Positions 43,701 to 56,100 are shown, counted from the stretch's first letter. The stretch: DNA of 64,000 nt from Yamagishiella unicocca (GCA_003116995.1 BDSL01000023.1:310001-374000); one strand, 5' to 3'. Made by a program: numbers and translations. The notes: generated by a model from the letters alone, not told the origin.

Positions 43701-45803
43701 TTCTTTCCTCGCCGACCGTCCTCCAACACCTCACGTCCCTGGTCGTCACCCGCAGGGCTGCCTGGAGCGCATTCTGATGCAGGATGACGTGGCAGCTGCA
43801 GTGTCGTACGCGGAAGGCCAGATCCGCCGCTTGTTGTCGGGGGGCGTGGAGCTGGGTGACCTGGTCATGACAGGAGGTGCGGGAGCTGGGTAGCTGGCTG
43901 GGTAGCTGCGACCCAACTGACTGGGAGATATCGCGGTGTTTGCTTTTGCCCTAACCCTTCATTCCTGGGCTGCTGTTGCCCTCACCTTTCCTGGACTGCT
44001 TTTGCCGGCACCCACCCTGGACTGCTGCTGCCTGCAGGTTTGTGGCGCATCACGGGACAGCAGGTGGCGGCTGCGGCAGCGGGTGCGTCCCGGTGCGGGG
44101 GGGATGAGGGTGGTGGGTGGTCGTCTAGGGTTTGGGGCTGGGCTAGTTGGGTGACGGCGCGGCGTCGGGCTGTGATGGAGGAACTGATGGGCGGGTGATG
44201 AGGAGTTCTTGGCAGCACGGTACTTTCTCAGCAAAAGGCGAGGCCGATGCCGACTCCACCAACGTATCAGGCCCTGCGTACGGCATGATAAGTCTTCCGC
44301 TAGCAGGGCCTGATGAGGACACGCCCGTGTTCCACACCACACGGCCTACACGCGACACACACGCCTTCTTTCTTTCGTCGGTCCATGCGTTACCTCTCTA
44401 TCTACACCACCCCCGAAAAACAAGCAGCGACGGCCACTTAGAACGAGGTGCCCCACCTTGCCCCGTGCATATCCCTATCGCGCCCTGCCCGCTGTCAGCC
44501 GAGGATGAGGGCGGCGGCGGTGGTAACGGCAACGGCGGCGGCGGCGGCGGTGCGGCTGGCGGCGGCGGGCCACCTCCGGAGGACGTTCGGGGCCCGCACG
44601 CCTCTCTGGCTGTGCGAATGAGCCATCGAGACCCCGGCCGACGGTTCGTGCTGGGGGAACGGCTGAGCTACGTGCTGCTTGCGGGGGCCAGGACGCAGGT
44701 AGGGGGCAAAGCAAAGTTGGCGGCTGGGGATCTTAGGGCTGGTTGCTGGCGGGCTCAGAGTTGGCGGCCGCGGGGCTTAGGGTTGGTTGCCGGGGGACGG
44801 TAAGGGAGCTTCAGCTGTTGGAGATAGAGTTTCTGAAGGGAAGTCTGGTTGCGTGCCTGTCTGCCTCGCTCTTCGCAACATGGGTTGACGGGCACCTCCT
44901 CACCAGCCGCACATGTAACCGGTTGCGTGCTCTCTCACCTGCCAGCTGCCGTCGGGCCCTCAAACCGCCAGCTGGGTCGGCAACTGCCGTACCTTGCCAC
45001 ACCACCGCCCGTCAGGACGAGGCGGCGGAAGACCCCCTGGCGGCGGCCCAGCGCGGCGCGGCGCCCTCCCTGGAGCTTTATTGGCGCAACAAGCTGCAGG
45101 TGCGTGGGTGTGTGTGTATGTTCGCGTGCCGCAGCATTGCGTGAGGCGGCGTGGCGGGCAGCAGGGCCGCGGCACCTTCGCGAATTTACTAAGCACGCGT
45201 GGTGTGTAGGGTTTTAGGGCTTCATTTGCATTGGCAGGGCTTTGCTGCAATCAATCGTATCCTGTCATACCCATGAGCTGCTTAGCTGTAATGGCACGTG
45301 CCTGGTAGCAAACACCTCTCGCAATCCATGACATGTCTATTGACCAAGCAATTCACGACCTGCTGCCCCCCGCCTGCTCCGCCTCCTCGCGCCCGTCCCG
45401 CGCCCGCTGCGCTACCTACCTGCCCCCCCAGCCTCCCCTCAAGGAGCTCTTCGCGCTGTGTATTGCCCCACCGGCGCTACAGGTGGGGATGATGCTCAAC
45501 GGATTCTATGCACTGACCTGGCTGGTTTTGCCCTCGCGGTTGGAGGCAGGCTTAGCCGTCCAGTTGAATCCCTATATTTGCTCCTCGTGGTGTTACCGAC
45601 TCCTCAAAACCCTATCTCTCCCCCCTCGGTTTCATTTTCTTCCCCTCCGTCCAGGCCCTGCTATCCGGCCCGCACACCCTGGTGCGAGTGGACGCCTCCC
45701 TGGAGGGGGACAGCGGTGGCGGCGGCGCGGACGCAGCTGCCGCCGCGGCCACCGCCGTTGGGGCTGGATTGCTGGCCGGCCCGGGAAGCCCCCTGCCGCG
45801 AAG

Positions 45804-45837
<34 letters not shown>

Positions 45838-47372
45838 TTGGCTATGACACCCAGGTCGCCGCCGAGCGCCGGAAAGGTGAGTGATAAGGGGGTTGATGCT
45901 CAAGAAAGCCCCATCATAGTCACTATGGCAGTATCAGAAAATACTATGATACCATGGCAGTATACTGCACGCACACCGGTATTATGTACTATCGGTACAT
46001 TCTTGCGAGGCGCCCCCGTTGAACTGTAGCACGCACGATTTACTAATATTACGATACCGAAATCATGCGGCGATCACGTGGATACTTTCCATAACAGCGT
46101 GGTGTTCGCACCATCACGCACCAACCATGGGCTGGGTATGTAGCTACCCCTGGCCAACGTCAGGCCCGGCCAGCAGATGATGTGAACACACACCAACCCC
46201 GGTACCTCCCGGGTACCTCCCCTGCGCTGGTTGCTGCCAGCTCCCCTGTATGCATCCAGTCCATGTCCCAGCAACTCTTTAACTGCCTGCCGCCCGCCCA
46301 ACCTCAGGGCCGAGGCGGCAAGCACCAGCTGCAGTCCGGCTTGTCGCACTTTTTCCGCCAGACCGCAAAGTGCCTGGCCTGCAAACAGGTATCCGGGCGT
46401 CCTGCCTGCATACCTGCGGGGGAGCGCGAAGCAGGGGGTGTTGACGTGTTGAGGGCCGGGGTTGCTGGCGGGAGCGCTAGCGGCCCGGTTTAAAGGCCGC
46501 GCACGCTTGTGCGGCTGCTGGTTGTTGCGGAACGCTCGTGGCCGCCGCACGGTCGCTTCTCGACCTCTTTCGTTCCCCCTTTCCAGCCTTTCCCAAAACC
46601 CCGTCACCTTGCTTTTGCCCTTTTTCCTCCAACCCTGTTCCCCGCCCCTTCCTTCCCCAACCTTCGGCCCCCTCGTTCCTTCCTTAGCCGCTGTCCCATG
46701 ACGGCGACGCTTCGTCAGCGCCCGGGTTGTGCCACTCATGCCTGGCGGAGCCGGACACGTGAGTAATAGTGTCGTACAATTACACCTCTTCGCTGGCGGT
46801 TTCGGAGCGACCCTTGATGCATCGGGCCCCTCACGCACGAACCTGCTGGCCTCGGAGCGGCGTCGGGGATGAGGTGCATTATTTGTGGAACCCGCCTTAC
46901 TTGGCGCTTATGCACGCCTCACGTCTGCTACGGCCGCTTCGGTTGCCTGCTGTGGTGTACCGCCCCTGGAGCCTTGGACCGATGGGGCCCCAAGGCTGCT
47001 GCTCTCCTCATCGTTGGCGACCTCACCTCGCCGTCCTCCCCGCCCGCCCCTCCATCTTCCCTCCCATCACCCTACCTTCCCACCTTCCCAAGGCTGCCCG
47101 CCACGTACCTGCGGTACCTCACGGATGACAACATCGCTGTCGTACAGCTGGCGTCTGCGCTGAGCACCTGCATGTCGTGCCAGTCCGGGGGCACTATGGG
47201 GCCGGTGCTGTGCGAGAACGGTGAGTGCGGGGTGCTGTTCGCCAGGCTGGGCGCGGCGAGGAGGCTGGCGGCGGCGGGAGACAAGCTTGAAAGGCTGGCG
47301 CGCTGCGACCCGCGCGCTGCTGTTGCTGAGACCCCGACGGCGGCGTCGGCGGCAGCGGCGCTGCAGTGGTGA
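31786..47372 (+). CDS. Divergent family-B DNA polymerase, delta-like catalytic subunit
   Basis: Twenty-nine exons (starts 31786, 32417, 33259, 33978, 34630, 36894, 37661, 38290, 38616, 39141, 39397, 39750, 40277, 40686, 41163, 41796, 42082, 42711, 43099, 43454, 43756, 44038, 44499, 45016, 45432, 45655, 46308, 46688, 47093) join in phase to about 1,408 residues. Order matches POLD1: N-terminal VHDYCPYLYVPAP, CRILSITPLTTRPIMYF, exonuclease-like LTVLTIDVLAVP (about 385-396), AWKEWFLEVDTDI, EMARVTGLTVPQ, motif A LDFASLYPS (about 768), HNLCYSTL, motif B RQKALKVTANALYGFTG (about 858), motif C YAQTDS (about 927), LKYEKV, and C-terminal clusters CLACK...CHSC and CMSC-x10-CENGEC. Motifs A and B and both cysteine clusters are intact. 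Lost or changed: ExoI Glu, ExoII and ExoIII acidic residues, first Asp of motif C, the KKRY motif (VNRY). Human POLD1 is about 300 residues shorter; the excess is Gly/Ala/Ser-rich inserts. Introns 8 and 17 appear to be GC-AG. A delta paralogue with reduced catalysis is my preferred reading. Confidence 0.85.
32458..32520 (+). repeat. 12-bp in-frame coding repeat (GASG units)
   Basis: Four to five copies of GGGGCCAGCGGC in polymerase exon 2 insert a GASG repeat into the N-terminal domain without breaking the frame. Confidence 0.9.
32804..32832 (+). repeat. Dispersed block shared with 23038-23067
   Basis: CCGCGAATCCACGGCCGACC followed by AACCAAGG, in polymerase intron 2. Confidence 0.8.
33680..33808 (+). 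repeat. Introner-like 3' element, copy in polymerase intron 3
   Basis: GTCCGAAGGCTATGCACCAG, then CTACATTTCCCCAGTCGCG, then a CTTTTATGTAA block. Upstream similarity to 38140-38280 extends over about 130 bp (TTTTGCGGC, TCCAGCCGC, GCGCGCGTCCAGGTG). Confidence 0.85.
34505..34568 (-). repeat. Introner-like 5' motif, inverted copy in polymerase intron 4
   Basis: The reverse complement reads GAGGAAGACCCGTGGATGCG, then AAACCGTTTAGGAAAAGACG, then TTTCGAGATGCATGCTGGA, nearly identical to 38853-38916. A weaker direct copy (GAGAAGACCTGGGTAC) sits at the other end of the same intron (34252-34268), so the intron carries inverted copies near both ends. Confidence 0.88.
34708..36893 (+). other. 2.2-kb intron 5 of the polymerase gene
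   Basis: By far the largest intron of this gene (others are about 70-670 bases). It holds the GGGATAACGGCAC array (35225-35345) and otherwise no recognised coding or mobile sequence. An inserted, decayed element would explain its size, but I cannot place its ends. Confidence 0.55.
35225..35345 (+). repeat. GGGATAACGGCAC tandem array in polymerase intron 5
   Basis: About eight units of 10-13 bp alternate between GGGATAACGGCAC and the shortened GGGATAACG. Confidence 0.92.
38140..38280 (+). repeat. Introner-like 3' element, copy in polymerase intron 7
   Basis: Parallel to 33680-33808: TCTTTGCGGCAGTCAACCC, GCGCGTCCAGGTGTCCGAAG, AATGCACCAGCTACG, then GTAACCGGTTCTTTTCTGTA and a C-run ten bases before the acceptor. 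Confidence 0.85.
38853..38916 (+). repeat. Introner-like 5' motif, best copy, polymerase intron 9
   Basis: It starts 12 bases after the donor at 38841: GGAAGACCCGTGGATGCGAG, then ACAAACCGTTTAGATAAGAC, then GTTTTGAGATGCATGCTGGA. Confidence 0.9.
41066..41131 (+). repeat. Introner-like 3' element, copy in polymerase intron 14
   Basis: CTATGCACCCACTACATTT, then CCCCAGGCGCGTTACCGGTC, then CTTATATTGTAATCCCCC, about 30 bases before the acceptor. It is closest to the PSD copy at 12514. Confidence 0.88.
41664..41780 (+). repeat. Introner-like 3' element followed by CCCTAAAA telomere-type repeats
   Basis: GTCCGAAGCCTATGCACCAG, CTACACTTCCCAGTTGAG, TTGCCGGTTCTTTTCTAAAA, running directly into about seven CCCTAAAA/CCCAAAA units that end just before the acceptor of polymerase exon 16. 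Confidence 0.88.
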
Positions 47373-50106
47373 GGGCTGGAGTAGCTGACGGGGGTTATCG
47401 CGGTTGTTGAGATTGACTGGGCGGCTGAGGCGGAAAATAATGGCAAGGAGAAGGCCCGCCGGAAGTGCCTCATGCTGAGTGGCTGGCAAGAGGGATTGGG
47501 AGGTAGAGCCGAAGGGAGTTGCGTTGGGGACGTGGTGGCAGGGGAAGTGTGTCTGTTGTATTTTTAGGTTTTTGTGGGTTGACGGGAGGGATTATTGGGT
47601 GCGGCGGCAAGGCCCAGGGGCCGCAAGCATAGGCCCTGGTTCGGAGTTGATGCGTTATTTAGTTGTCTGCATGGAGTTTCGGTCGCATGATTTAGTTTCC
47701 GGTAGGGTTCAGGGATAGAGGCTGAGGAAGGCGAAGGATGTCATTAATCGTATGCATTACTGACAGTCGACCAGCAATTTTCCGCAGCAAATGTGGAATT
47801 GGAGGAAATTAGTTATGCGCGTATACTTTGGCCCATTATGCGACAGGTCGGAGCCAGACAAGGAATGGTCACACGTGCCCCGATGCAACGAGTTGGGAGG
47901 AAAGTTGCAATTGACAACAATGACAACCGTCAAATTAACAATTGCGTACAACATGACCGTCGGTAGCCAGAAGTGTCTTAGCACTGCTACAGGCAGGCTG
48001 TTAGTTGCTATCGTAACAAATACTGTCTTTCTCATTGTTGTTCACATAAGGGAGGCACAAATGGGTACATTAAACACGCCCTTCACACGCGTCGATGAGG
48101 TGCCGGGCAAGTTTTGCCGGGCCGGCCACCCGGCCCTTCTAGTGCGGGCAGCAGCGAACAGTAGTAATGGCGCTGGGGCAGGGCAGCTGGCTTGCCGAGC
48201 GTGATTGCGATGGAGCCTGCCCCGACAAGATAACGTCCATCCCCGCCGTCGTCCGTCCAACCCTCTCGCTACATACATAGCCTGCCTCTGGACCTCTGTA
48301 ACCTGTTTCCTTAACAACCTCGCTCGTGTACCGATGTCATCTCATCTACGTACCTCCCCCGTTCCTGTCATGTCATGTGTGCCATCATCACTGGCGTATT
48401 TATGGTCCCAGACGACAGCAGGCCCGAGCCACGCACGTCAGACGGCGACGACGGACTGGTCACGGATTATTGCAACTAACACGGCGGGCACCGGGGCACT
48501 CCGGGGCCGAGAGGTCCAAAGTGTAGTTTGTGCTCGGAACCGAGTTCCCGAGGTCAGGCGAGGCTGTAACCCCAGACCAGGTGCCGAAATATCCAACACC
48601 AATGGACAATCAGGAAAGGGGAGAGCAGCGGAAGGAGCTCCTTGTGAGGGCAGCAACTCTTCGAAACCAGGGATCCCCTGGAATTGAGTATCATCACCCT
48701 GCGGAACCGTACAAGCAGGTACAAGCAAGACGAGACTCAACACAAGCACGCAGTCTCAACCGAGTGACGATTCCCACGAATTCCTCACCAGGACAGAGTA
48801 GGCGCGCCGGAACTAATGCCATTATAACTATCCAGAAGAGGACGACAACCAGCAGTACGAGAGGCTCACTTGCCCGTTCGTGTTTCATTGGCCCACCCAT
48901 CACATCCTTTACGGGCGATGTTCGGAAGAACGTAACATGGGTACGGAGAATCCAAAGGATAACGAGCGCCTTACCAAACTCACGCTAGCCTGAGTACGAC
49001 GAGACCAATTGAAATACAGCAGTCGATAAACGACGTGGCGCCGCCTATATTGGCCAGCGGGCGGCGCCGCCTCCTATATTGGCCCTGATTGGCCAGCGGG
49101 GGGGAAGTTGAATGGGCTTGCAAGATGTAGGAAAACGAACGCTACCAGCGACATTTGCGGCATATGGCTACCTTACCTCTACATACTTCTACATTGCAGT
49201 TTCAGAACCTCGCGACTGCAATCTTGCCTCTACATACTTCTACGTTGCACTTTCGACTGCTGCAATCTTGCCTTCTGCAAGTGTTCATTGACCAAGGAAT
49301 GTAATCGAATACATATGCAAAGCTGATACGACGCCTGTACTTCCTTCAACTCGCTAGCGGTCAGCTAGCGTCCTTTTGGGCCGATCGTCGCCGATCGCTT
49401 TGCGGCCTGGGCCTTACCAGCCTGCAACTACTTGGGCGCTCATCATTATGGTGTGCGTTACCTCCAGAAATGAGTGCATTGTTTATAACTTGCATCCCGT
49501 TGCTCTCTTACCTCCCTTTGCCGTGAAGGGCGTGAACGGCATAGCATTGAATTCCCACTATGACGTGTAACGTTTCATGGAACTTCCGATCTTCATGTTG
49601 AACATGTTGAACATAGTGTTGACCTTCCTTTGAAGCTTAGATGTTACGATGTTACATCCGTACTTTCATACGGCACGCATCCGTTCAACCCAGGGGGGCC
49701 AATTGACACAAGAAAAAAATATAGGTATCAATCTTTCTCTTTTACGTCGATAACGCGTAAGGATAGTTTGAAATGTCGAGGTGTTCTCGTACAAGAGCGC
49801 GCTTTTCGCGAACGGAGGCCTTACGTATTGAGTCACAAGCTCACAACACAACCTGTTGAGTGGAATATGAGTGGTATAGGCATTATGGCAGCATAACATG
49901 GAAGTCAGCTTGGCTGGCCCCACCGTTTACTCAACTGGTGCTTGCTATTGCTGGGGGAGGGACCCCAAATCACCCCTTGCCCAGAGCTTTCATTTACCGC
50001 TGCCTGGAGCAGTGGACCGTTTATATAGTAGAATTCTTTGCTTACGCACACGCTTTTGTTCCTCCCAAACCTAAGCTTCAGGACAGCGGCATCCTCCTCC
50101 AGAACA
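47373..50106. other. Intergenic region spanning the composition change
   Basis: GC-rich DNA gives way here to AT-richer DNA. A minus-strand frame at about 48694-48903 encodes a hydrophobic segment (LVLLVVVLFWIVIMALVPA) and another at 48438-48749 starts MLVLSLVLLVPACTVPQ; these could be remnants of a secretory or membrane protein gene, but no splice-consistent model was found. A CGCCGCCTATATTGGCC-type short direct repeat lies at 49036-49092. Confidence 0.45.
50021..50028 (+). promoter_or_regulatory. Possible TATA box upstream of the membrane-protein gene
   Basis: TTATATAG lies about 80 bases before the chosen ATG at 50107. The position suits a core promoter with a short leader. In AT-richer DNA this match is weak evidence. 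Confidence 0.4.
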
Positions 50107-53100
50107 ATGCAGTCCGATCTCCGTGGAGTGTCCTGGACAGCCAAGCTGGCGTACATGCTGCTTATCATCACGTTCATCTTAGCTGTTTCTGCGCGGGTGG
50201 TCTATTCGCAGTCTAGTGAGTCATATCAGCACAGTTCCATGGAACACAGCGGCACGTATACCGATAGGCGTACATGCTGCTTATCATCACGTTCGTCTTA
50301 GCTGTTTCTGCGCGGGTGGTCTATTCGCAGTCTAGTGAGTCATATCAGCACAGTTCCATGGAACACAGCGGCACGTATACCGATAGGCATTGCGCTTCCC
50401 CAAAAAAGATAATGACCATGAACGCGACTTGCTCTCATTTTCTTTATGTTCCGCGAGTTGCAACGTTCGTTGTCATTCACCCAACCTGGAAGTTCATGCT
50501 ATCTATGCGCGCACATCCGTCCATAGCTCGTGATGAAGTATGGGTGCACTATGACAAACTAGCATAGGGCGGGACAGCGGAGCTATGCAACCGGTAGCAG
50601 TAAACCGTCGCCAGCGCGTCCGGCGTGCGTCATTACCATGCATGTCCGTACATACCTAGGCCTATACGCATGGTCTGTGTATATCATGCATGCCAACCCA
50701 CTACTCCGCTTTGAACTCAGCAGCATCCGTCAACCATGACCAACCGGCATGCGAAGCCGGCGCCATAATAAATTACTCGCCCTACCTCCCCAATACTACG
50801 TACTACCATGCTGTGCGTGCCCCCAAACCCTAAAAAAACCCTAAGCTTGTCACCATTCCGTCCATGCATAGGTACACCCAACGTCGGCGGCTTCGTCTGT
50901 ATCAGCACTGATGATGCCGATGACGTTGTGAGTGAAACGTGCGTAGCGTGTGCTTGCTTGCCTGCCTGCGTTTGTTCAGTAGCGCTGTTCATACAGCAGT
51001 GAGGCCGCCATGGGCCAAGGGCCAATGGGCCAAGGGCCAATGCAATGGCCAATGGATGGGCCAATGGGCCCATGGGCCAATGGGCCAATGGGCCAATGTA
51101 TGGGCCAATGGGCCAAGCAATGTATGGGCCAATGGGCCAATGTATGGGCCAATGGGCCAAGGGCCAATCGCTGGCTACCCTATGGCATAAAAAGGTCGGT
51201 TACCCCTCGGTTTGGCAAACCGAGCCTCTAATCCCGCCGTCAGGGTGCTTACTGCTCCCTACGTAACCCCTCCGCCGGTGGGTAACACCCCAGCGGGTTA
51301 CCAAACCCCGGGGTTACCAGGGGGTAAAGCACCCGAGAGTTCGTTGGACCCCATAACCCCTTAGGTTGGTTACCAAGTCGGGTTGGGTTAGGGCTGGCTT
51401 ATTAAGGGCCGGGCCAGTCAACCTAAGCCAACCCGTCGTCGGGTCCGTAACCCTCTTTACCCCTTTGTCATGGGGTCAATGTATGCTATAGCTATCTAAC
51501 GTAGCCGTGTCGTGAAGTAAGCTAGCCCGCCCGCTATTTATTAACGTTGCAGACGACTGAATATATCATTCGTTGCTGCCTGCGAAGCAAGCAAGCGGAT
51601 AAGCAACATTTACGTTTTCTTAATGCACTTTGTCACAGAGATATTTAGCTGGCATATATATCTGTGCCGTGCCTTCATACGTACACACGCTAGCCGGCTA
51701 TCTAGCGTGCGAGGTAGGCTGCTGCTGAAATGTATGTAACCAATTCCCGTTATTGGTAGGAACTCCATCCCTAACCAGGAAAAGCCAGCAACAGCCCGCG
51801 CGCGGGGGGCTAGCTGGGCGGTTGATCTATCGTAATAATAGGGCATCAGGGGACGGATGTATCGCTTGCACCTGTAAACGAAGATGATTGCTATATATGT
51901 ACGTAGATATATAGGTCCCCGCCGCGGGGTAGTTCTTCGTTCTTCGTTATACAAACTCTATCTGCATACGCAACACGTACGTATATATGTATATATGTTG
52001 GAAACGCCCTGCCGGAAAGTAAGTAGTACTTACATTTGCTCGCGCGGCACTTGATTTTGTTTGTCTGCGTGCTCCAACATTCGTTTGCTCGGCACTTGAT
52101 TTTGTTTGTCTGCCGTGCGTGCTCCAGCAGCTCCGTCGTCCAGCCTCCTGTATGTGCAACTTGTTTTCTGTTGGGCCCGCCCAAAGTCTAACCCGCCGAG
52201 CCCCGCCTTGATTCGCTTGCGTCCTGCATTCTTTCTGCAGTCTCATTGCCAAGACCCCGGCAGTTGTGGCGGACTTTATGTAAATATGATTCGCAAGGCG
52301 CTTGAAATGGCGCCGGCGGATGCTGATGGCATCATCGCGTTTGGCTTGCCCGGGGATCGCTATTATGCGGTGAGCGCCGGTATCAGTACGTAGTAATGGA
52401 AGGGCAAGCGAGGTGGTCGCTGCTGCCAGCCACGAAGCACGCAAGCTTGTCTACTTGCCTTCCGTGGCGAACAACGAAAGTGTTTTTCCTTACTTCTGCT
52501 GAACACATACATGCATGCATGCTTTGCTTTCATCAGTAGTTATCCGAAATATACCTGCGTTGCTTGCCTAATTTTCATCCGCCGTCTACCTATCTCGCTA
52601 CTTCCCGCCCCTACGGCTCAGTACTTACGTATCTACAAGCAAATAAACGCGTATGCACACGCACGCACATAACGGTTATTTATGTATTATAGCCGTCTTA
52701 TCGGCTTGCCTAGCTAGCCTAGCACCAAGGAAAGGATTGTCAAGGATTGGGGAGCGGTGTGCTGGAGTCGGCAAAAATGGTGACTGCGATCGATAGATGG
52801 GCCTTACACTACTGCAGAAGAGTAGAGAGCAATAAAGAGCTCCAATGGTGAAGGCAGAATGCCGAACTATTGAGCAGGTAACGAATAAATACAAAGACAG
52901 CCTGACACGGTGATCGGGTCAGTATGACAAGCCGTACGGCTGCCGTACATAACATAACTTAGAAGCTATAGTCGCTTCTCTCCTGCTGCCGCCGCCGCTC
53001 CTACGTAAGTACAAATATGTGTACATATCTTGGGTTGCATCTTTACCACATTACGTTGCCAATGTCTTGCGTTCGAGGGTCTTGGTTATTATTAGTTGTA

Positions 53101-56100
53101 GCTCTTCAGCTTTAGCACAAGATCGGCAAAACATGGCATGGGTTCAACGAAGACCGGGTCAAGATAGGCTCAAGTGCGTACGTGGATATATAAGAAGCTA
53201 AGTAGGCCTCTCAAGATAGATATGGCCGTTCGTTCCCCGTGTGGTATGATGTACGTATGGTATGTAGATAAATTCCGTGTGTGCATTCATGTCCATCGAC
53301 CCACCATATATACATGCATGCATGCGTTGCGTGCCGCCGTAGCGGTGTATCACGCACCTAGTGACTCCGTGCTTCCCAGCAGCCAACCGCCTCATCAAGT
53401 CAGCGCTGCGTGGCTGCTGGCTGCTGGGTAAACGACGAACCCGCCCCGGTCGCCGCTCATTTCGTGTCGCAGTCGTCTGGCAAAAATGCCCTGCAGACCT
53501 GGGTCAAGGCGGCCGGCTACTCCATTGAGAAGATTACCTACGTGGCCAATAATGATGATCAGGTGGCTTCGTACAACCTGAGCCAGTACAAGCTGATGTA
53601 TGTCCCTTCAGACTACCTTAACACTCCTGGCGGCATCAACGTAGCAATGAACAATGCCCTCATCTCAATAAAGGAGCGGGTCCGCGACTTCGTCAACAAG
53701 CGAGGTGTGTCCGTAGGTGTCCGTCGACTAAGGGCTTTAGCATGCATGCAATGCATACATGCATGCATGTATGTACGTATGTGGCCCATCCAGCCAGCCA
53801 CGTACGCACCTCGCTCGGCTGCAACTACGTAGCTATATATATCTCAGCAGCAGCAGGTGGTTGAGGCATGCTGCTGCTGATGAAGCCCCAGCCCCTATCT
53901 AGCTACGTAGTGCCCTCAGCAGCAGTCCGGTATGCATGTATATACGTACCTTATTATTATTAGCTTATTACTTGCTTCCTTCCCAACAACTAAGCTATCT
54001 ATCTAGATAGCTAGATAGCGTATTTATGTCATACCTAGATAGCCCGCCGCCTACGCGTTAATTATCGTCGTTTTCCCCTGCTGCTGATGCGATGCATGTG
54101 TTGTATCTGTCCTGGGATGTATCATGAAAGATGGTTCTGTCATCCATCTGCTCGCGAGACCTTTTCTGTTAAGGTCATGATACAACACGATCGATGATAC
54201 CTACGTAGCACGCCTGCGTTCGTTATTATTACTTACTTACTACCTGCTGCTGGCATCCCATTCGTCATGCATTCTGCTGATGAGGCTCTTACTTACTTAC
54301 CCTTGCATCCTATCCTACCTCATTTCGTGTGCGTGTGACTACTCCCGATTATTGCGCTCTATCGATCTATCTGTTCTACCTCTGCATGAAGGTGGATCAT
54401 TGATCGCACTCGCCCAGTCGTCATTTGGAGCGCGTGCCTATGGCTTCTTACCTGCGCCCTTCACCTTTGTAAGCGACACCTTTGGAGATGTGAGCATCAC
54501 CCAAGAGATGCCTGTCTTCTCACCGAACTCTACAGATAGGTGCGTGCGTCGGTTGCAGCATACATGTTAGTTGTCAATTAGTGCATAAACAGCAGTTGTT
54601 ATATATGCTTACTTGATTGTGCCATTCAATAATCGGTCGGTAAGACAGCATACTTAGTAGATAGATATATGTATGATCACTGCACGCAAAACGTGTCGAT
54701 ATCATGGTCCTGGCGTACACGTGTGAAAGGCATGGACTAGTTATAGTTTTCACCTATTACAGGATATACAGCAAGCGTCATTGCTTGTGCGTATGTCGGT
54801 ATTTGTTTCCCAAACCCGGCACCCTGGTTGGTGCTATAATAAGTAAGGCTATTTACGTTTTCCTTGGTACCTTCTGAATTTTGCGAGTGTTCTTCATTCC
54901 TTTATCTTAAGTAATAGTAGTTTCTACATATGTCTCTCCGTCCCGTACGTACTTCTGCGTGCTATATATAGTGTATGTTTGTAGCTAATCCACCCTCGCC
55001 TGCCGCCCTTTATTATTTCACCACATTCGTACCACAGCAATCTCGACCACAGTGACAGCGCAGGAAGTGCCTGGCATGGCTACTTCACTGGACCGATTGA
55101 TTGGAATGGCGTTGTGCACGTGATGGCCTATCAGACGGGCTTCTGTCCGGTACAAAACGGCCCCAATCAGAGCTGTCGCGCCACCGGTGAGCAGTTAGCC
55201 CATCCAACGGTCTTCGTTCGCTGTATGTATTCGATCGTGAGCGTTCAGGATATATAATTCGTACGTGCAAGGAGAGGTACGTGCGTGCTGTAAACAAATT
55301 TGCGTTGTATGTCATCGCTCAGGGCACGCATGGCGATGGCGTGCCGTGGCTGGATGGGCAGGTCACGATACGTAGCTGATGGAGCATGCAGACGTTGAAT
55401 CCAGGCGCGAACGTACGGGATGGAGTAGTACGTAGTACTAAAGTGGGCGGGGCTAGGTGGGCTGCGTAACGTAGATGCATGGCAAGTACATACGTACGAC
55501 GATTTACCAAGCAGCAGCGTTCGTCGGAATGTTACGGCGGGCCGATTGAATTGCATCCTTTTCGGGTATGACAGCCTTGGGTACGTATTGCAGCTAGCCT
55601 TATTTTCGAGTAAACGAAAACTTTCGGTTATTAATCAGTAAACAAGTAAATTGATCTACATTACAGTAAGTACGTGTGTGTATGGAGCATATAGTTTATA
55701 TCCGCAAATTGCTTCCCTTGGGTATTTCAGCTAGCCTTATTTTCGATTAAACGAAAACTTTCGGTTATTAATCAATAAACAAGCAAATTGATCTACATTA
55801 CAGTGAGTACGTGTGTGTATGGAGCTTATAGTTTATATCCGCAAATTGCTTGCCTTGGGTATTGCAGCTAGCCTTATTTTCGAGTAAACGAAAACTTTCG
55901 GTTATTAATCATTAAACAAGCAAATGGATCTACATTACAGTAAGTACGTGTGTGTAGGGAGCTTATAGTTTACATCCGCAAATTGCTTACGTACGGATAC
56001 GATGGCGACGACTGTTGCAAAACAATACGGCGCCGCTTAATATACGTATGTACTGCGTGTACGTGGACACGCACGCCAGTAAATCTTCCTTAGTTAGTTC

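Noticed and set aside
31786..47372. Assignment of the polymerase as REV3 (zeta)
   Set aside because: The degenerate exonuclease recalls REV3, but HNLCYSTL, FTPTGHAFVKPEV and NALYGFTG match delta better than zeta.
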